A stretch of 64,000 bases of DNA from Ochrobactrum sp. CGA5 (GCF_006345815.1 NZ_VCIG01000005.1:1-64000), one strand, 5' to 3'. Numbered from the stretch's first letter, positions 7,718 to 15,999 are shown. Numbers and translations: made by a program. Notes: generated by a model not told the origin, from the letters alone.

Positions 7718-9613
7718 TTAGTCGAGCTTGTGTAAATCTACGCCCTTGGTTTCCTTGACGAAGATCATACCAATCACGAAAGTGATGGAGGCGATAATGA
7801 TCGGATACCAGAGGCCGTAATAGATGTCGCCCTTGGCTGCGCTCAGTGCGAACACGCCAGCCGGAAGCAGGCCGCCAAACCAGCCGTTGCCGATGTGATA
7901 TGGCAGCGACATGCCGGTATAGCGAATGCGGGTCGGGAACATCTCGACGAGGATCGCGGCAATCGGGCCATACACCATCGTCACGTAGATGACGAGGATT
8001 GTAAGAATGGCGATTGTCAGGAACCAGTTCACCTGTGCAGGGTCAGCGACCATTTTGAATGCGCCAGCGTTCGGGATGGTATAGACAGCCTGATCAGTGC
8101 TGACACCAAGACCGTCGGCTTCGGTCTGGGTCAGAAGCTTCTGTTTCACCAGATCGGCAGCCGGAACCATCGCTTTGTCTCCGCCGCGGATGGCTTCGGC
8201 ATTGAGCTGAAGTTCCGGATTGGCGGCGACAAATGCGTCGAGCTTGCTGTCCGGTACTTTCGCAGGATCGCGAACGAGCGGGAAACCGGCCTTCTGCAAG
8301 GCAAGGTTCACGTCGTGAGACAAGGCTGATTGCTTTGCCTTGGCATCGGCTCCTGCCTGAACAGCGTCGTAGGACGTGATCGTGCTGTCACCGATTGTTA
8401 CAGTTGCGGGGGTGCCGGCTGCTGCTGTCTGCACGATTTCGTATGGTACTGAGCTCTTGGCGAGGAAGCTTGTCGCAACATCGCAAGAGGTGGTGAACTT
8501 CGACGTGCCGGTAGCGTTGAACTGGAAGTTACAATCGCCGGGAGCCGCCGTCACAGTGGCCTTGACGGTCTGTTCAGCCTGAGCCAGAGCCGGATTTGCA
8601 GCTCCGGTCAGTGCTTTGAACAACGGAAAGTAGGTTACAGCAGCAAGCAGAAGGCCTGCCATGATGATTGGCTTGCGACCGATCTTGTCCGACAGCCAGC
8701 CGAAGAAGACGAAGCCGCCTGTACCGATAACGAGCGCGATGGCGACCATGATGTTTGCCGACTGGTTTTCGACCTTCAGGACATTCTGGAGGAAGAACAA
8801 GGCGTAGAACTGGCCACAATACCACACCACGGCTTGACCGGCGGTAAGGCCGAAAAGAGCGATAAGTGCAATCTTGGCATTCTTCCATTGGCCGAATGCT
8901 TCAGAAAGCGGGGCCTTGGATGTCTTGCCTTCTTCCTTCATGCGCTTGAATGCAGGCGACTCGCTCATCTGCATGCGAATCCAGACGGAAATACCGAGCA
9001 GGACGATGGAGACGAGGAACGGAATACGCCAGCCCCAAGCCGCGAAAGCTTCTTTGCTCATCATGCTCTGGATGCCAAGGATGATGAGTAGCGACAGGAA
9101 CAGGCCGAGCGTTGCTGTTGTCTGGATCCATGACGTGAAGAAACCACGCCGATTGTTCGGAGCGTGCTCCGCAACATAGGTTGCCGCGCCGCCATATTCA
9201 CCGCCCAGTGCCAGCCCCTGCAACATACGCAGGGCGATCAGGATGATCGGCGCGAAAATACCGAGCGTGGCCGAGCCAGGCAGGATGCCCACGAGAAACG
9301 TGGATGCGCCCATGATGACGATAGTGACAAGGAACGTGTATTTACGCCCAACGAGATCACCGATGCGTCCGAAGACGAGAGCGCCGAACGGCCGGACAAG
9401 AAAGCCTGCCGCAAAAGCGAGCAGAACGAAGATGTTTCGGGTCGCTTCCGGGTATTCGTTGAAGAATGCTGCGCCGATGAAGGCGGCAAGCGTTCCATAG
9501 AGATAGAAGTCGTACCATTCGAAAACGGTGCCAAGCGAAGACGCAAAGATGACCTTGCGTTCTTCGCTCGTCATTTTCTGCGTGCCGACATCAGCACTTG
9601 ACGAGACTGCCAT
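7718..9613 (-). CDS. MFS transporter, metabolite:H+ symporter type, with large inserted loop
   Basis: 631 residues from the ATG at 9613, which has GGGAGGA 7-9 nt upstream; a longer frame to 9649 lacks such a site. The N-terminal half has the MHS hallmarks: SSLGTVFEWYDFYLYGTLAAF in the first membrane segment, FGRIGDLVGRKYTFLVT in the loop 2-3, and GLALGGEYGGAATYVAEHAP. The C-terminal half repeats the pattern (FFGWLSDKIGRKPIIMAG). Between the eighth and ninth membrane segments lies an extra hydrophilic stretch of roughly 170 residues rich in Ala, Thr and Asp, with two cysteines, where ordinary members have a short loop. The substrate is unknown; relatives carry dicarboxylates, betaines or alpha-ketoglutarate. 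Confidence 0.85.
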   Translation of the reverse strand: MAVSSSADVGTQKMTSEERKVIFASSLGTVFEWYDFYLYGTLAAFIGAAFFNEYPEATRNIFVLLAFAAGFLVRPFGALVFGRIGDLVGRKYTFLVTIVIMGASTFLVGILPGSATLGIFAPIILIALRMLQGLALGGEYGGAATYVAEHAPNNRRGFFTSWIQTTATLGLFLSLLIILGIQSMMSKEAFAAWGWRIPFLVSIVLLGISVWIRMQMSESPAFKRMKEEGKTSKAPLSEAFGQWKNAKIALIALFGLTAGQAVVWYCGQFYALFFLQNVLKVENQSANIMVAIALVIGTGGFVFFGWLSDKIGRKPIIMAGLLLAAVTYFPLFKALTGAANPALAQAEQTVKATVTAAPGDCNFQFNATGTSKFTTSCDVATSFLAKSSVPYEIVQTAAAGTPATVTIGDSTITSYDAVQAGADAKAKQSALSHDVNLALQKAGFPLVRDPAKVPDSKLDAFVAANPELQLNAEAIRGGDKAMVPAADLVKQKLLTQTEADGLGVSTDQAVYTIPNAGAFKMVADPAQVNWFLTIAILTILVIYVTMVYGPIAAILVEMFPTRIRYTGMSLPYHIGNGWFGGLLPAGVFALSAAKGDIYYGLWYPIIIASITFVIGMIFVKETKGVDLHKLD

Positions 9614-9916
9614 TAATCTGTCCTCCCAAACAGAGCCCCTGACGGGCAAATGTCAGACGAACCTTCTTCACCAGGTAGATGAAATTCGCCTGTTGCACCG
9701 GGAAAGTTCCTCTCAACTGTCCGGTGCTCTCCTCACATTTGTATGATGAACCGAAAAAGAGGATTCGTGCAGTAGTCTTTAGTATGAGACAGAACTGACG
9801 GCTTGAATTACTAGGGAAAATTGATAAAGCGCCAAAAAATGCGCTCCTTGAAGGGGTGGAGAATTGACTCCATCTATAAACCGCGTAAAAGCAATGGCGA
9901 ACGAAGGAGAACCCGC

Positions 9917-10042
9917 GTGGATCGCGTTAACATAGCGTCAGTTTCGCTTGGAGCTGCCGGCATATTTGCCGGGGCCGCGCCTATGCCTTCGATTTTCAAA
10001 ACACTCACGGCCATTACTAAAACGACCACGAAAACGGTCTGA
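9917..10042 (+). CDS. Putative Thr/Lys-rich leader peptide upstream of asd
   Basis: A 41-codon frame starting with GTG at 9917, 7 nt after a strong AAGGAG (9904-9909), ending at TGA 10040-10042, 106 bp before asd. The last residues read FKTLTAITKTTTKTV, with seven threonines and three lysines in fifteen positions. Asd makes the common precursor of Thr, Lys and Met, so this looks like an attenuator leader whose translation senses charged tRNA-Thr (and Lys). An internal ATG at 9983 gives a 19-residue alternative (MPSIFKTL and on). The regulatory role is inferred from position and composition. Confidence 0.6.
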   Translation: MDRVNIASVSLGAAGIFAGAAPMPSIFKTLTAITKTTTKTV

Positions 10043-10059
10043 TTCCCTTGGCCTGCTCG

Positions 10060-10134
10060 CCCTCTCCCCGGGTCTGGCCCGGGGGCGGAAGTCCCGCGTG
10101 GCCTGCGGGGTTCCGAATCTGGAAGCGGAGAGGG
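10060..10134 (+). promoter_or_regulatory. Alternative RNA helices between leader peptide and asd
   Basis: After the leader stop, CCCTCTCC (10060-10067) can pair perfectly with GGAGAGGG (10127-10134), directly upstream of the asd ribosome-binding site (AGGAG 10137-10141). It competes with CCCCGGG/CCCGGGG (10066-10072 with 10078-10084). A further CCCGC/GCGGG hairpin lies at 10093-10109. There is no T-run, so control, if any, would act on translation or through Rho rather than a classical terminator. Confidence 0.45.
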
Positions 10135-10148
10135 ACAGGAGACAAAGA

Positions 10149-11183
10149 ATGGGTTTCAAGGTTGCAGTTGTCGGCGCTACCGGAAATGTCGGGCGCGAAA
10201 TGCTCAATATCCTCGAAGAACGTGGCTTTCCGGCTGACGAAGTTGTCGCGCTTGCATCGCGCCGCAGCCAGGGCACGGAAGTGTCCTATGGCGATCGGAC
10301 GCTGAAGGTCAAGGCGCTCGACACGTATGATTTTTCCGATACGGACATCTGCCTGATGTCTGCCGGCGGCGATATTTCCAAGGAGTGGTCGCCGAAAATT
10401 GGCAAGCAGGGCTGTGTGGTTATCGATAACTCGTCAGCTTGGCGTTATGACTCGGAAGTGCCGCTGATCGTGCCGGAAGTGAATCCAGACGCGGTCGAAG
10501 GCTTCCGCAAGAAGAACATCATTGCCAATCCGAACTGCTCGACCGCGCAGCTTGTCGTGGCTCTGAAGCCACTGCACGATGTAGCCAAGATCAAGCGCGT
10601 CGTCGTTTCGACCTACCAGTCTGTTTCGGGCGCAGGTAAGGAAGGCATGGATGAGCTGTTCGAACAGTCACGCGCTGTTTTCGTCGCCGATCCTGTCACA
10701 GCGAAGAAGTTTACCAAGCGCATTGCGTTCAACGTGATCCCGCATATCGATGTCTTCATGGAAGACGGCTACACCAAGGAAGAATGGAAAATGGTGGCCG
10801 AAACCAAGAAGATGCTTGACCCAAAGATCAAGCTGACGGCAACGGCCGTTCGCGTTCCGGTCTTTATCGGTCACTCCGAAGCGGTCAATATCGAGTTTGA
10901 AAGCCCGATTACGCCGGAAGAAGCACGCGAAATCCTGCGCGAAGCGCCTGGGTGCCAGGTTATCGACAAGCACGAGAACGGCGGCTACATCACGCCGTAT
11001 GAATCCGCTGGCGAAGACGCGACCTATATCAGCCGTATTCGCGAGGACATCACTGTTGAGAACGGTCTGGCGATGTGGGTTGTTTCCGACAACCTGCGGA
11101 AGGGTGCTGCTCTCAACACGATCCAGATCGCCGAACTGCTGGTCGCGCGCGGCCTTATTAAGCCGAAGGCGCTTGCCGCCTGA
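10149..11183 (+). CDS. asd: Aspartate-semialdehyde dehydrogenase
   Basis: 344 residues from ATG 10149, which has AGGAG 7 nt upstream; the frame extends further 5' but the family begins at FKVAVVGATGNVGREML. The enzyme reduces beta-aspartyl phosphate to aspartate semialdehyde with NADPH, the branch point to Lys, Thr, Met and diaminopimelate. The NADP-binding GATGNVG motif is at the N-terminus, the nucleophile C130 is in NPNCSTAQ, and the YQSVSGAGKEGMDEL segment is present. Length is normal. It is preceded by a Thr/Lys-rich leader and followed by a terminator at 11211. Confidence 0.97.
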   Translation: MGFKVAVVGATGNVGREMLNILEERGFPADEVVALASRRSQGTEVSYGDRTLKVKALDTYDFSDTDICLMSAGGDISKEWSPKIGKQGCVVIDNSSAWRYDSEVPLIVPEVNPDAVEGFRKKNIIANPNCSTAQLVVALKPLHDVAKIKRVVVSTYQSVSGAGKEGMDELFEQSRAVFVADPVTAKKFTKRIAFNVIPHIDVFMEDGYTKEEWKMVAETKKMLDPKIKLTATAVRVPVFIGHSEAVNIEFESPITPEEAREILREAPGCQVIDKHENGGYITPYESAGEDATYISRIREDITVENGLAMWVVSDNLRKGAALNTIQIAELLVARGLIKPKALAA

Positions 11184-11210
11184 TTATTCGCACTCAATTT
11201 CGATGTTAAG

Positions 11211-11237
11211 AAGCGCCGGGAAACCGGCGCTTTTTTG
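11211..11237 (+). terminator. Terminator of asd
   Basis: AAGCGCCGG/CCGGCGCTT stem followed by six T, 28 bp after the asd stop. It also lies at the 3' edge of the convergent ohrR gene. Confidence 0.85.
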
Positions 11238-11693
11238 TTAGCGGGAAATGCTGTCTGTGAGATTGCCGCGTATATTGAGCAATCGCCTGCGTAAATCCTG
11301 TAGCTCATCGATGGGCTGACCGAGCGCACAGAAAACCTGTTCAGGGATGCTCTCTGCTTCGTTGCGCAGTGCCTTGCCATCATCCGTCAGCGTGATACGG
11401 ACCTGTCGCTCATCTTGCGGGTCACGCCGACGTGTTATCCGTCCGGCTGCTTCGAGGCGTTTCAACAGCGGGGTCAGAGTGCCGGAATCAAGGTTGAGTT
11501 TTGCACCAATCTCCGAAACGGTTTGGCCATCTTGTTCCCAGAGAACGATCATCACCAGAAACTGCGGATAGGTCAGATCAAGCTTGCTCAAAATTGGCTG
11601 ATAGGCACGCGTCAGCGCATTCGCTGTCGAATAGATCGCAAAGCAGACCATGTTGGACAGGCCGAGATTGGATTTCTGAGCGTCAGGCTTCAT
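11238..11693 (-). CDS. ohrR: OhrR, MarR-family organic-peroxide-sensing repressor
   Basis: 151 residues from ATG 11693 (GGAG 6-9 nt upstream); a longer frame to 11729 is unlikely. It has a MarR winged helix (TVSEIGAKLNLDSGTLTPLLKRLEAAG recognition region, DERQVRITLT wing). The sensing cysteine C17 sits in NMVCFAIYSTANA, as in OhrR proteins, and a second cysteine C122 (QVFCALG) is placed like the resolving cysteine of two-Cys OhrR. Oxidation by organic hydroperoxides releases it from DNA. It is divergent from ohr, with operator-like repeats in the shared 144 bp. Confidence 0.9.
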   Translation of the reverse strand: MKPDAQKSNLGLSNMVCFAIYSTANALTRAYQPILSKLDLTYPQFLVMIVLWEQDGQTVSEIGAKLNLDSGTLTPLLKRLEAAGRITRRRDPQDERQVRITLTDDGKALRNEAESIPEQVFCALGQPIDELQDLRRRLLNIRGNLTDSISR

Positions 11694-11724
11694 CGATAAC
11701 TCCTTTGCCAATATATACATCAGA

Positions 11725-11804
11725 CACAATTGGATTGTGCATCACATAATCGTGACATTAAATTTTACATTATTATATTGCGCACAATGTAATTGCGTAT
11801 AATA
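11725..11804. promoter_or_regulatory. Candidate OhrR operators between ohrR and ohr
   Basis: Two AT-rich inverted repeats: CACAAT-TGG-ATTGTG at 11725-11739, next to ohrR, and an imperfect repeat inside TATTATATTGCGCACAATG at 11771 onward, next to ohr. Both carry ACAAT/ATTGT half-sites, as in known OhrR boxes. The second ends 34 bp before the ohr start. Confidence 0.55.
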
Positions 11805-11837
11805 TGACTGGTGAAAACAAGCTGAAGGAGACCACAA

Positions 11838-12260
11838 ATGCCAATTCTATACACGACACAGTCGACAGCAACCGGCGGCCGCACTGGCAGCGCCAAGACC
11901 GCCGACGGACGGCTCAGCGTCGTTCTCGATACGCCGAAGGAGCTCGGCGGTTCGGGTGGCGAAGGGACCAATCCCGAGCAGCTTTTCGCTTCCGGCTATG
12001 CTGCTTGCTTTCTGGGCGCGTTGAAATTTGTGGCTGCCAAAGAGAAAGTCGCCATTGCCGCAGATAGCACCGTGAGTGCGACGGTTGGTATAGGCCCGCG
12101 TGAAGACGGCACGGGCTTCGGGCTTGATGTGGCGCTCCAAGTTGCACTGCCGGGCGTGGACAAGGTGAAGGCGGAAGAGCTGGTTCAGGCCGCTCATATC
12201 GTCTGCCCGTACTCGCACGCAACACGCGGCAATATTGATGTCCGCCTGAGTGTAGCCTAA
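11838..12260 (+). CDS. ohr: Organic hydroperoxide reductase Ohr
   Basis: 140 residues, the usual Ohr size. It reduces organic and fatty-acid hydroperoxides through a thiol pair, with lipoylated proteins as electron donors in characterised members. The peroxidatic C57 (GYAACFLGAL) and resolving C123 (AHIVCPYSHATR) are present, as are R15 and E47 of the active site. ATG at 11838 has AAGGAG upstream. It is divergent from ohrR and ends before a terminator at 12421. Confidence 0.95.
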   Translation: MPILYTTQSTATGGRTGSAKTADGRLSVVLDTPKELGGSGGEGTNPEQLFASGYAACFLGALKFVAAKEKVAIAADSTVSATVGIGPREDGTGFGLDVALQVALPGVDKVKAEELVQAAHIVCPYSHATRGNIDVRLSVA

Positions 12261-12420
12261 GATTACAACTGCATTCTTTGTGATACCGGGCTGCAAAGAG
12301 CGATTTATCTGTGTTCCGGCGCTCACGTACCTTCAAGTACGCTCCGCTCCGGTACTCGAAAATGATTTCTTTCGCCACGCCGGACAAAGTGGCAACCGTA
12401 ATGCTAATACAAATGCAATG

Positions 12421-12444
12421 AAGGCGCCCTGTGGGCGCCTTTTT
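12421..12444 (+). terminator. Terminator between ohr and the metallopeptidase gene
   Basis: AAGGCGCCC/GGGCGCCTT, a 9-bp perfect stem with a 3-nt loop and T-run. The preceding 160 bp (12261-12420) contain only short inverted repeats and no gene. Confidence 0.8.
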
Positions 12445-12460
12445 CAATTGCGGGGATGCG

Positions 12461-12883
12461 CTATTCCGCCTGTGCTTCGATATTCTCCATATCGTCGTCG
12501 GACAGCCCGAAATGATGGCCAATCTCATGAATGAGCACATGGGTGATGATATCACCCAACGTTTCTTCATGTTCGGACCAATAGTCAAGGATCGCACGGC
12601 GATAGAGCGTGATGCGGTTGGGGCCTTCACCGGTCTGTAGGCTGAAACGCTCGCCGATGCCGCGCCCCTCGAAAAGGCCAAGCAGGTCGAAAGGCGTATC
12701 CAGCCCCATATCCTCGATGATCTGATCGTCAGGAAAATCAGCGATCTGGATGATGATGTCGCCGCACAATGCGCGAAACTCCTGCGGCAGGTGCGCAAGA
12801 GCTTCAATCGCGATGGATTCGATTTCGTCCAGCGAGGGCGAGAGACGTCCCGCCCAGTCGCCGCTTTGATCTTCTCGGGCCAT
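12461..12883 (-). CDS. Zincin-like metallopeptidase family protein (PF06262 type)
   Basis: 140 residues from ATG 12883; a GTG at 12907 would add eight residues and cannot be excluded. The C-terminus has HVLIHEIGHHFGLSDDDM, an HExxH zinc motif with a third ligand region, and the centre has NRITLYRRAILDY, both typical of the DUF1025/zinicin family of minimal metallopeptidases. Substrate and role are unknown for the family. It is followed on the same strand by nothing within the terminator distance, so it is probably monocistronic. Confidence 0.8.
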   Translation of the reverse strand: MAREDQSGDWAGRLSPSLDEIESIAIEALAHLPQEFRALCGDIIIQIADFPDDQIIEDMGLDTPFDLLGLFEGRGIGERFSLQTGEGPNRITLYRRAILDYWSEHEETLGDIITHVLIHEIGHHFGLSDDDMENIEAQAE

Positions 12884-12970
12884 TCCAGCCAATCGTGTCC
12901 TATTCACTTGTGCAGGCCACCAGACCTGCGATCAGGCATTCCGGCCGAGTATATATAGCGCATGCCGACA

Positions 12971-13576
12971 TTATGCCCAGGGACGCTGTTCGGCGCGCTT
13001 GACCTCGAATGCGTCGATGCTGCCGGCTTTTTCCATGGTCAGTCCGATGTCGTCTAGACCATTGAGCAGGCAATGGCGCTTGAAATCATCGAGGTCGAAG
13101 GAAATCGTGCCACCGTCAGGGCCATGAATTTCCTTGGCTTCGAGATCAATGGTGAGGGTGGCGTTGGCGCCGCGCGAAGCGTCGTCCATCAGCTTGTCCA
13201 GATCTTGTTGGCTGACCTTGATGGGCAAAATGCCGTTCTTGAAGCAGTTATTGTAAAAGATGTCGGCAAATGAAGTCGAGATCACGCAGCGAATGCCGAA
13301 GTCGAGCAAAGCCCATGGTGCATGTTCACGCGAGGAACCGCAGCCGAAATTGTCGCCCGCAACGAGAATCTGCGCGTTGCGGTAGCCCGGCTTGTTCAGG
13401 ATGAAATCCGGGTTTTCAGTCCCGTCTTCGTTGAAGCGCATTTCGGCGAAAAGCCCCTTGCTCAGACCTGTGCGCTTGATCGTCTTAAGGTAATCCTTCG
13501 GAATGATCATATCCGTATCGATATTGACGATCGGCAGGGGGGCGGCAACGCCCGTGAGCTTGGTGAACTTATCCAT
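12971..13576 (-). CDS. leuD: 3-isopropylmalate dehydratase small subunit
   Basis: 201 residues from ATG 13576, which has CAGGA directly upstream; this is the standard LeuD length, and the open frame to 13606 is probably not translated. LeuD forms with LeuC the isomerase that converts 2- to 3-isopropylmalate. Hallmarks: [35 protein letters not shown] and the C-terminal [21 protein letters not shown]. No leuC is in the window. Confidence 0.96.
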   Translation of the reverse strand: MDKFTKLTGVAAPLPIVNIDTDMIIPKDYLKTIKRTGLSKGLFAEMRFNEDGTENPDFILNKPGYRNAQILVAGDNFGCGSSREHAPWALLDFGIRCVISTSFADIFYNNCFKNGILPIKVSQQDLDKLMDDASRGANATLTIDLEAKEIHGPDGGTISFDLDDFKRHCLLNGLDDIGLTMEKAGSIDAFEVKRAEQRPWA

Positions 13577-13694
13577 GTCCTGAACCTGTCGGTTGGGAAT
13601 TTGCATTTTCCAAACTGGTTTACATCAGCTTGACCGAGAGTCAACGTTTGAGGCCGAAACTGCCCAATAGGTCGCAACTCCCGACCTGTTTTGC

Positions 13695-13732
13695 GATCTA
13701 TCCGGCGCGCGCGGAGGCACGCCGGATAGATC
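13695..13732. repeat. Perfect 13-bp inverted repeat
   Basis: GATCTATCCGGCG (13695-13707) and CGCCGGATAGATC (13720-13732) form a perfect stem with a 12-nt loop, between leuD and the gene at 13818, both on the minus strand. There is no T-run, so it is not a standard terminator. Confidence 0.8.
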
Positions 13733-13817
13733 GATTGTCAGGTTAAGCGCATATTCCTGTCCGCAAACCGCGTCAAGATTTCCATATCATGCGCAATTGA
13801 CGCAGTTTGCGCAATTA

Positions 13818-14279
13818 TCAGACGTTAAGGGCGACGCCACCGGTCTCGCTGCCAGTTAGGCGGCGGGATTTGCCATCAGTGCCCACGACAATCGTATAAC
13901 GCCTGCGCCGCATGGAAAGGTTCGGCGAAACCGACACATCGATTGCCGGATCAAACTGAAGCGTGATGCGCCACAGTTCAGGTTTGATCGTTTCCTCTAC
14001 GGCGATAATGCGGGCATCAAACGGCGTCGTGTGAAACATGCCGGTGATGCGCTGCCCTACGCGGTAAGGCGCGGTATCGCCCTCGACGGATGCGGGCGCC
14101 ACCTTGCCGTCATTGGCGGCAAGCGTATTCCAGTCACGTGTGCCGGACTGGCGCGCCACAAGGTCGAGTGCCTTGCCGTGGCTGATGGTGATGCCTTCCT
14201 CACTCAAAGCCTGCCGCAAACGGCGGGCCTGATGCTTGAAGTCAGCGTTATTGGTCCCAGCGATAATAGCTGTGGTCAT
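13818..14279 (-). CDS. Glyoxalase-related domain protein, function unknown
   Basis: 153 residues. The N-terminal half (FKHQARRLRQALSEEGITISHGKALDLVARQSGTRDWNTLAA) matches the small helical domain found in proteins annotated 'glyoxalase-related protein'. The C-terminal half is a beta-rich region with RVGQRITGMFHTTPFDARI. No signal peptide or membrane segment. It is divergent from the CoA-lyase gene. The family role is not established. Confidence 0.65.
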   Translation of the reverse strand: MTTAIIAGTNNADFKHQARRLRQALSEEGITISHGKALDLVARQSGTRDWNTLAANDGKVAPASVEGDTAPYRVGQRITGMFHTTPFDARIIAVEETIKPELWRITLQFDPAIDVSVSPNLSMRRRRYTIVVGTDGKSRRLTGSETGGVALNV

Positions 14280-14516
14280 TGTTCTCGCTCCTTGTTGTGA
14301 GCGGCGTTTTCATGAACGGGTGCCCGCGTTGCCGTTTCTGCCGTCACCGGAACAAAAACGTTAAACAGGAATGCTTTACCATGGCCAAAGGCTGCGGACG
14401 GCAGGTGCATTCCAACCGAAGGCTGCAAAATAGGCACCCATGAGAAGGATTTCAAGCCCCCCGGCTGGGCCGTTGGGAGCTTGCACCTTTTGATGGTTCC
14501 GTGCACATATCGAAAT

Positions 14517-15392
14517 ATGAAAACCGTTGTTCGTCCCCGCCGTTCTGTCCTTTTTGTGCCTGCCGCCAATGCTCGCGCTCTGGAGAAGTCGCTGACCCTT
14601 TCGGTGGATTGTGTGATCTATGATCTGGAAGATTCCGTTGCGCCTGAAGCAAAGATCATGGCGCGCGAGGCGCTGGCAACGCATTTCGCAAGCCATCCGA
14701 AGGTTGATTTCGAACGAATCGTACGGGTCAATACGGCGGAAACGCCTTGGGGTAGGGATGATGTCGCGGCTGCTGCGAAAATGGGGGCGGATGCGATCCT
14801 TCTGCCCAAGACGGAACGACCGCAGGATATAATAGACGCGGCCAACCGGCTTGATCGTCAGGATGCCGACCCAGGGGTTGGAGTGTGGGCGATGATCGAA
14901 ACCGCGCGCGGTATTCTCAATGCCGACGAAATAGCGGTTCTCGGACATCGTTCGGCGGTGCGGCTTGCCTGTTTCGTCGTCGGGCCGAACGATATTGCGC
15001 GGGAAACTGGGGTGCGTCCGCAACCGGGCCGACCTTATCTCGTGCCATGGCTGATGCAGATCATTCTCGCGGCACGGGCTGGCGGGATCACCGTTCTGGA
15101 CGGTGTTTACAATGATTTTCGCGACAGCGTTGGCTTCGAAGCGGAATGCGCGCAAGGTGCCGCCATGGGTTTCGACGGCAAGACGCTGATCCATCCGGGC
15201 CAGATCGAAGCGGCGAACCGGGTCTTCTCACCGACCGAGGTCGAAGTGGCTCATGCCCGCGCTATTGTTGAAATCTTTGCCCGGCCTGAAAATGCCGGGA
15301 AGGGTGTGGTTTCGCTGGATGGGCAGATGGTCGAGCGTTTGCATCTCGAGATGGCCGAGCGTGTGCTCGCGAAGGCGGGCGTAAAGTTATAA
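14517..15392 (+). CDS. HpcH/HpaI-type CoA ester lyase (CitE-like)
   Basis: 291 residues from ATG 14517, chosen because the family begins at RPRRSVLFVPAANARALEKS; TTG 14481 and ATG 14493 lie in frame upstream and no start has a strong ribosome-binding site. Conserved segments: VIYDLEDSVAPEAK (metal-binding acidic residues), RVNTAETPWGRDD (CoA/substrate arginine), VWAMIETARGI, and DGKTLIHPGQIEAANRVFSP at the C-terminus. Relatives cleave citramalyl-, malyl- or beta-methylmalyl-CoA. The exact substrate is not evident. It is followed at 16 bp by the DUF1737 gene, so an operon of three is likely. Confidence 0.85.
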   Translation: MKTVVRPRRSVLFVPAANARALEKSLTLSVDCVIYDLEDSVAPEAKIMAREALATHFASHPKVDFERIVRVNTAETPWGRDDVAAAAKMGADAILLPKTERPQDIIDAANRLDRQDADPGVGVWAMIETARGILNADEIAVLGHRSAVRLACFVVGPNDIARETGVRPQPGRPYLVPWLMQIILAARAGGITVLDGVYNDFRDSVGFEAECAQGAAMGFDGKTLIHPGQIEAANRVFSPTEVEVAHARAIVEIFARPENAGKGVVSLDGQMVERLHLEMAERVLAKAGVKL

Positions 15393-15408
15393 CAGAGGAA
15401 GTTACAGT

Positions 15409-15615
15409 ATGAAGTTATATCGTTTCATTACGGGCCCGGATGATTCCGCATTCTGCCATCGCGTTACCGCGGCGCTCAACAAGGGCTGGCAGCTTTACGG
15501 TTCCCCCACCTATGCATTTAATGCTGCGACCGGCGTGATGCATTGCGGCCAGCCGGTTGTGAAGGAAGTCGACGGCGTCGATTACACACCGGACATCAAG
15601 CTGGGCGAATACTGA
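15409..15615 (+). CDS. DUF1737-domain small protein
   Basis: 68 residues matching the DUF1737 pattern: KLYRFITGPDDSAFCHRVTAALNKGWQLYGSPT followed by a short tail. Function unknown. The start has GAGGAAG upstream. Its stop overlaps the next start (TGATG), so it is translationally coupled to the VOC protein and probably co-transcribed with the CoA lyase. Confidence 0.85.
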   Translation: MKLYRFITGPDDSAFCHRVTAALNKGWQLYGSPTYAFNAATGVMHCGQPVVKEVDGVDYTPDIKLGEY

Positions 15616-15968
15616 TGGCCGTCCGTCGCATCGTCGCCAATATTGCTGCAGGTGATCCTGCTGCGGCAAAGCGCTTCTACGGCGACTTGCTTGGCCTCGA
15701 CGTGGCGATGGATTTCGGTTGGATCGTGACCTATGCCGCTGACACGCAGGCGCGGGTGCAGCTAAGCGTCATGAGCGAGGGTGGATCAGGCACGCCGGTG
15801 CCTGATCTTTCCATCGAGGTGGACGATGTTGATTTGATGCTGGAGCGCGCGATCACGCTGGGGTTTCGCATCGAATACGGACCGGCCGATGAGGATTGGG
15901 GAGTGCGTCGTTTCTACACGCGCGATCCCTACGGACGGCTCGTGAATATTCTGACCCACAGGAGTTGA
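15615..15968 (+). CDS. VOC/glyoxalase-superfamily protein
   Basis: 117 residues from ATG 15615, overlapping the DUF1737 stop by one base. It has one VOC module: DPAAAKRFYGDLLGLDVAMDFG at the start and RRFYTRDPYGRLVNILTH at the end, the usual paired beta-alpha-beta-beta-beta motif ends. This suggests a metal-dependent lyase, dioxygenase or resistance protein, but the specific reaction is not predictable. It is the third gene of the CoA-lyase operon. Confidence 0.82.
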   Translation: MAVRRIVANIAAGDPAAAKRFYGDLLGLDVAMDFGWIVTYAADTQARVQLSVMSEGGSGTPVPDLSIEVDDVDLMLERAITLGFRIEYGPADEDWGVRRFYTRDPYGRLVNILTHRS

Positions 15969-15999
15969 AGAAGGCCGGTTTCCCGGCCTTCTGCTTTTT
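15969..15999. terminator. Bidirectional terminator between VOC gene and M3 peptidase gene
   Basis: AGAAGGCCGG/CCGGCCTTCT, a 10-bp perfect stem, followed by GCTTTTTG on the plus strand, between convergent genes. Confidence 0.8.

Noticed and set aside
9948..10148. In-frame 5' extension of asd
   Set aside because: The family starts at the ATG at 10149 with a good ribosome-binding site; the extension is Arg/Pro-rich and lacks homology. The competing frame (9917-10042) is the better coding candidate there.
12300..12380. Repeated CGTACxTxCAAGTACG-like inverted sequences after ohr, considered as a mobile element or array
   Set aside because: Only short imperfect repeats in one place; no second copy found in the window and no transposase.
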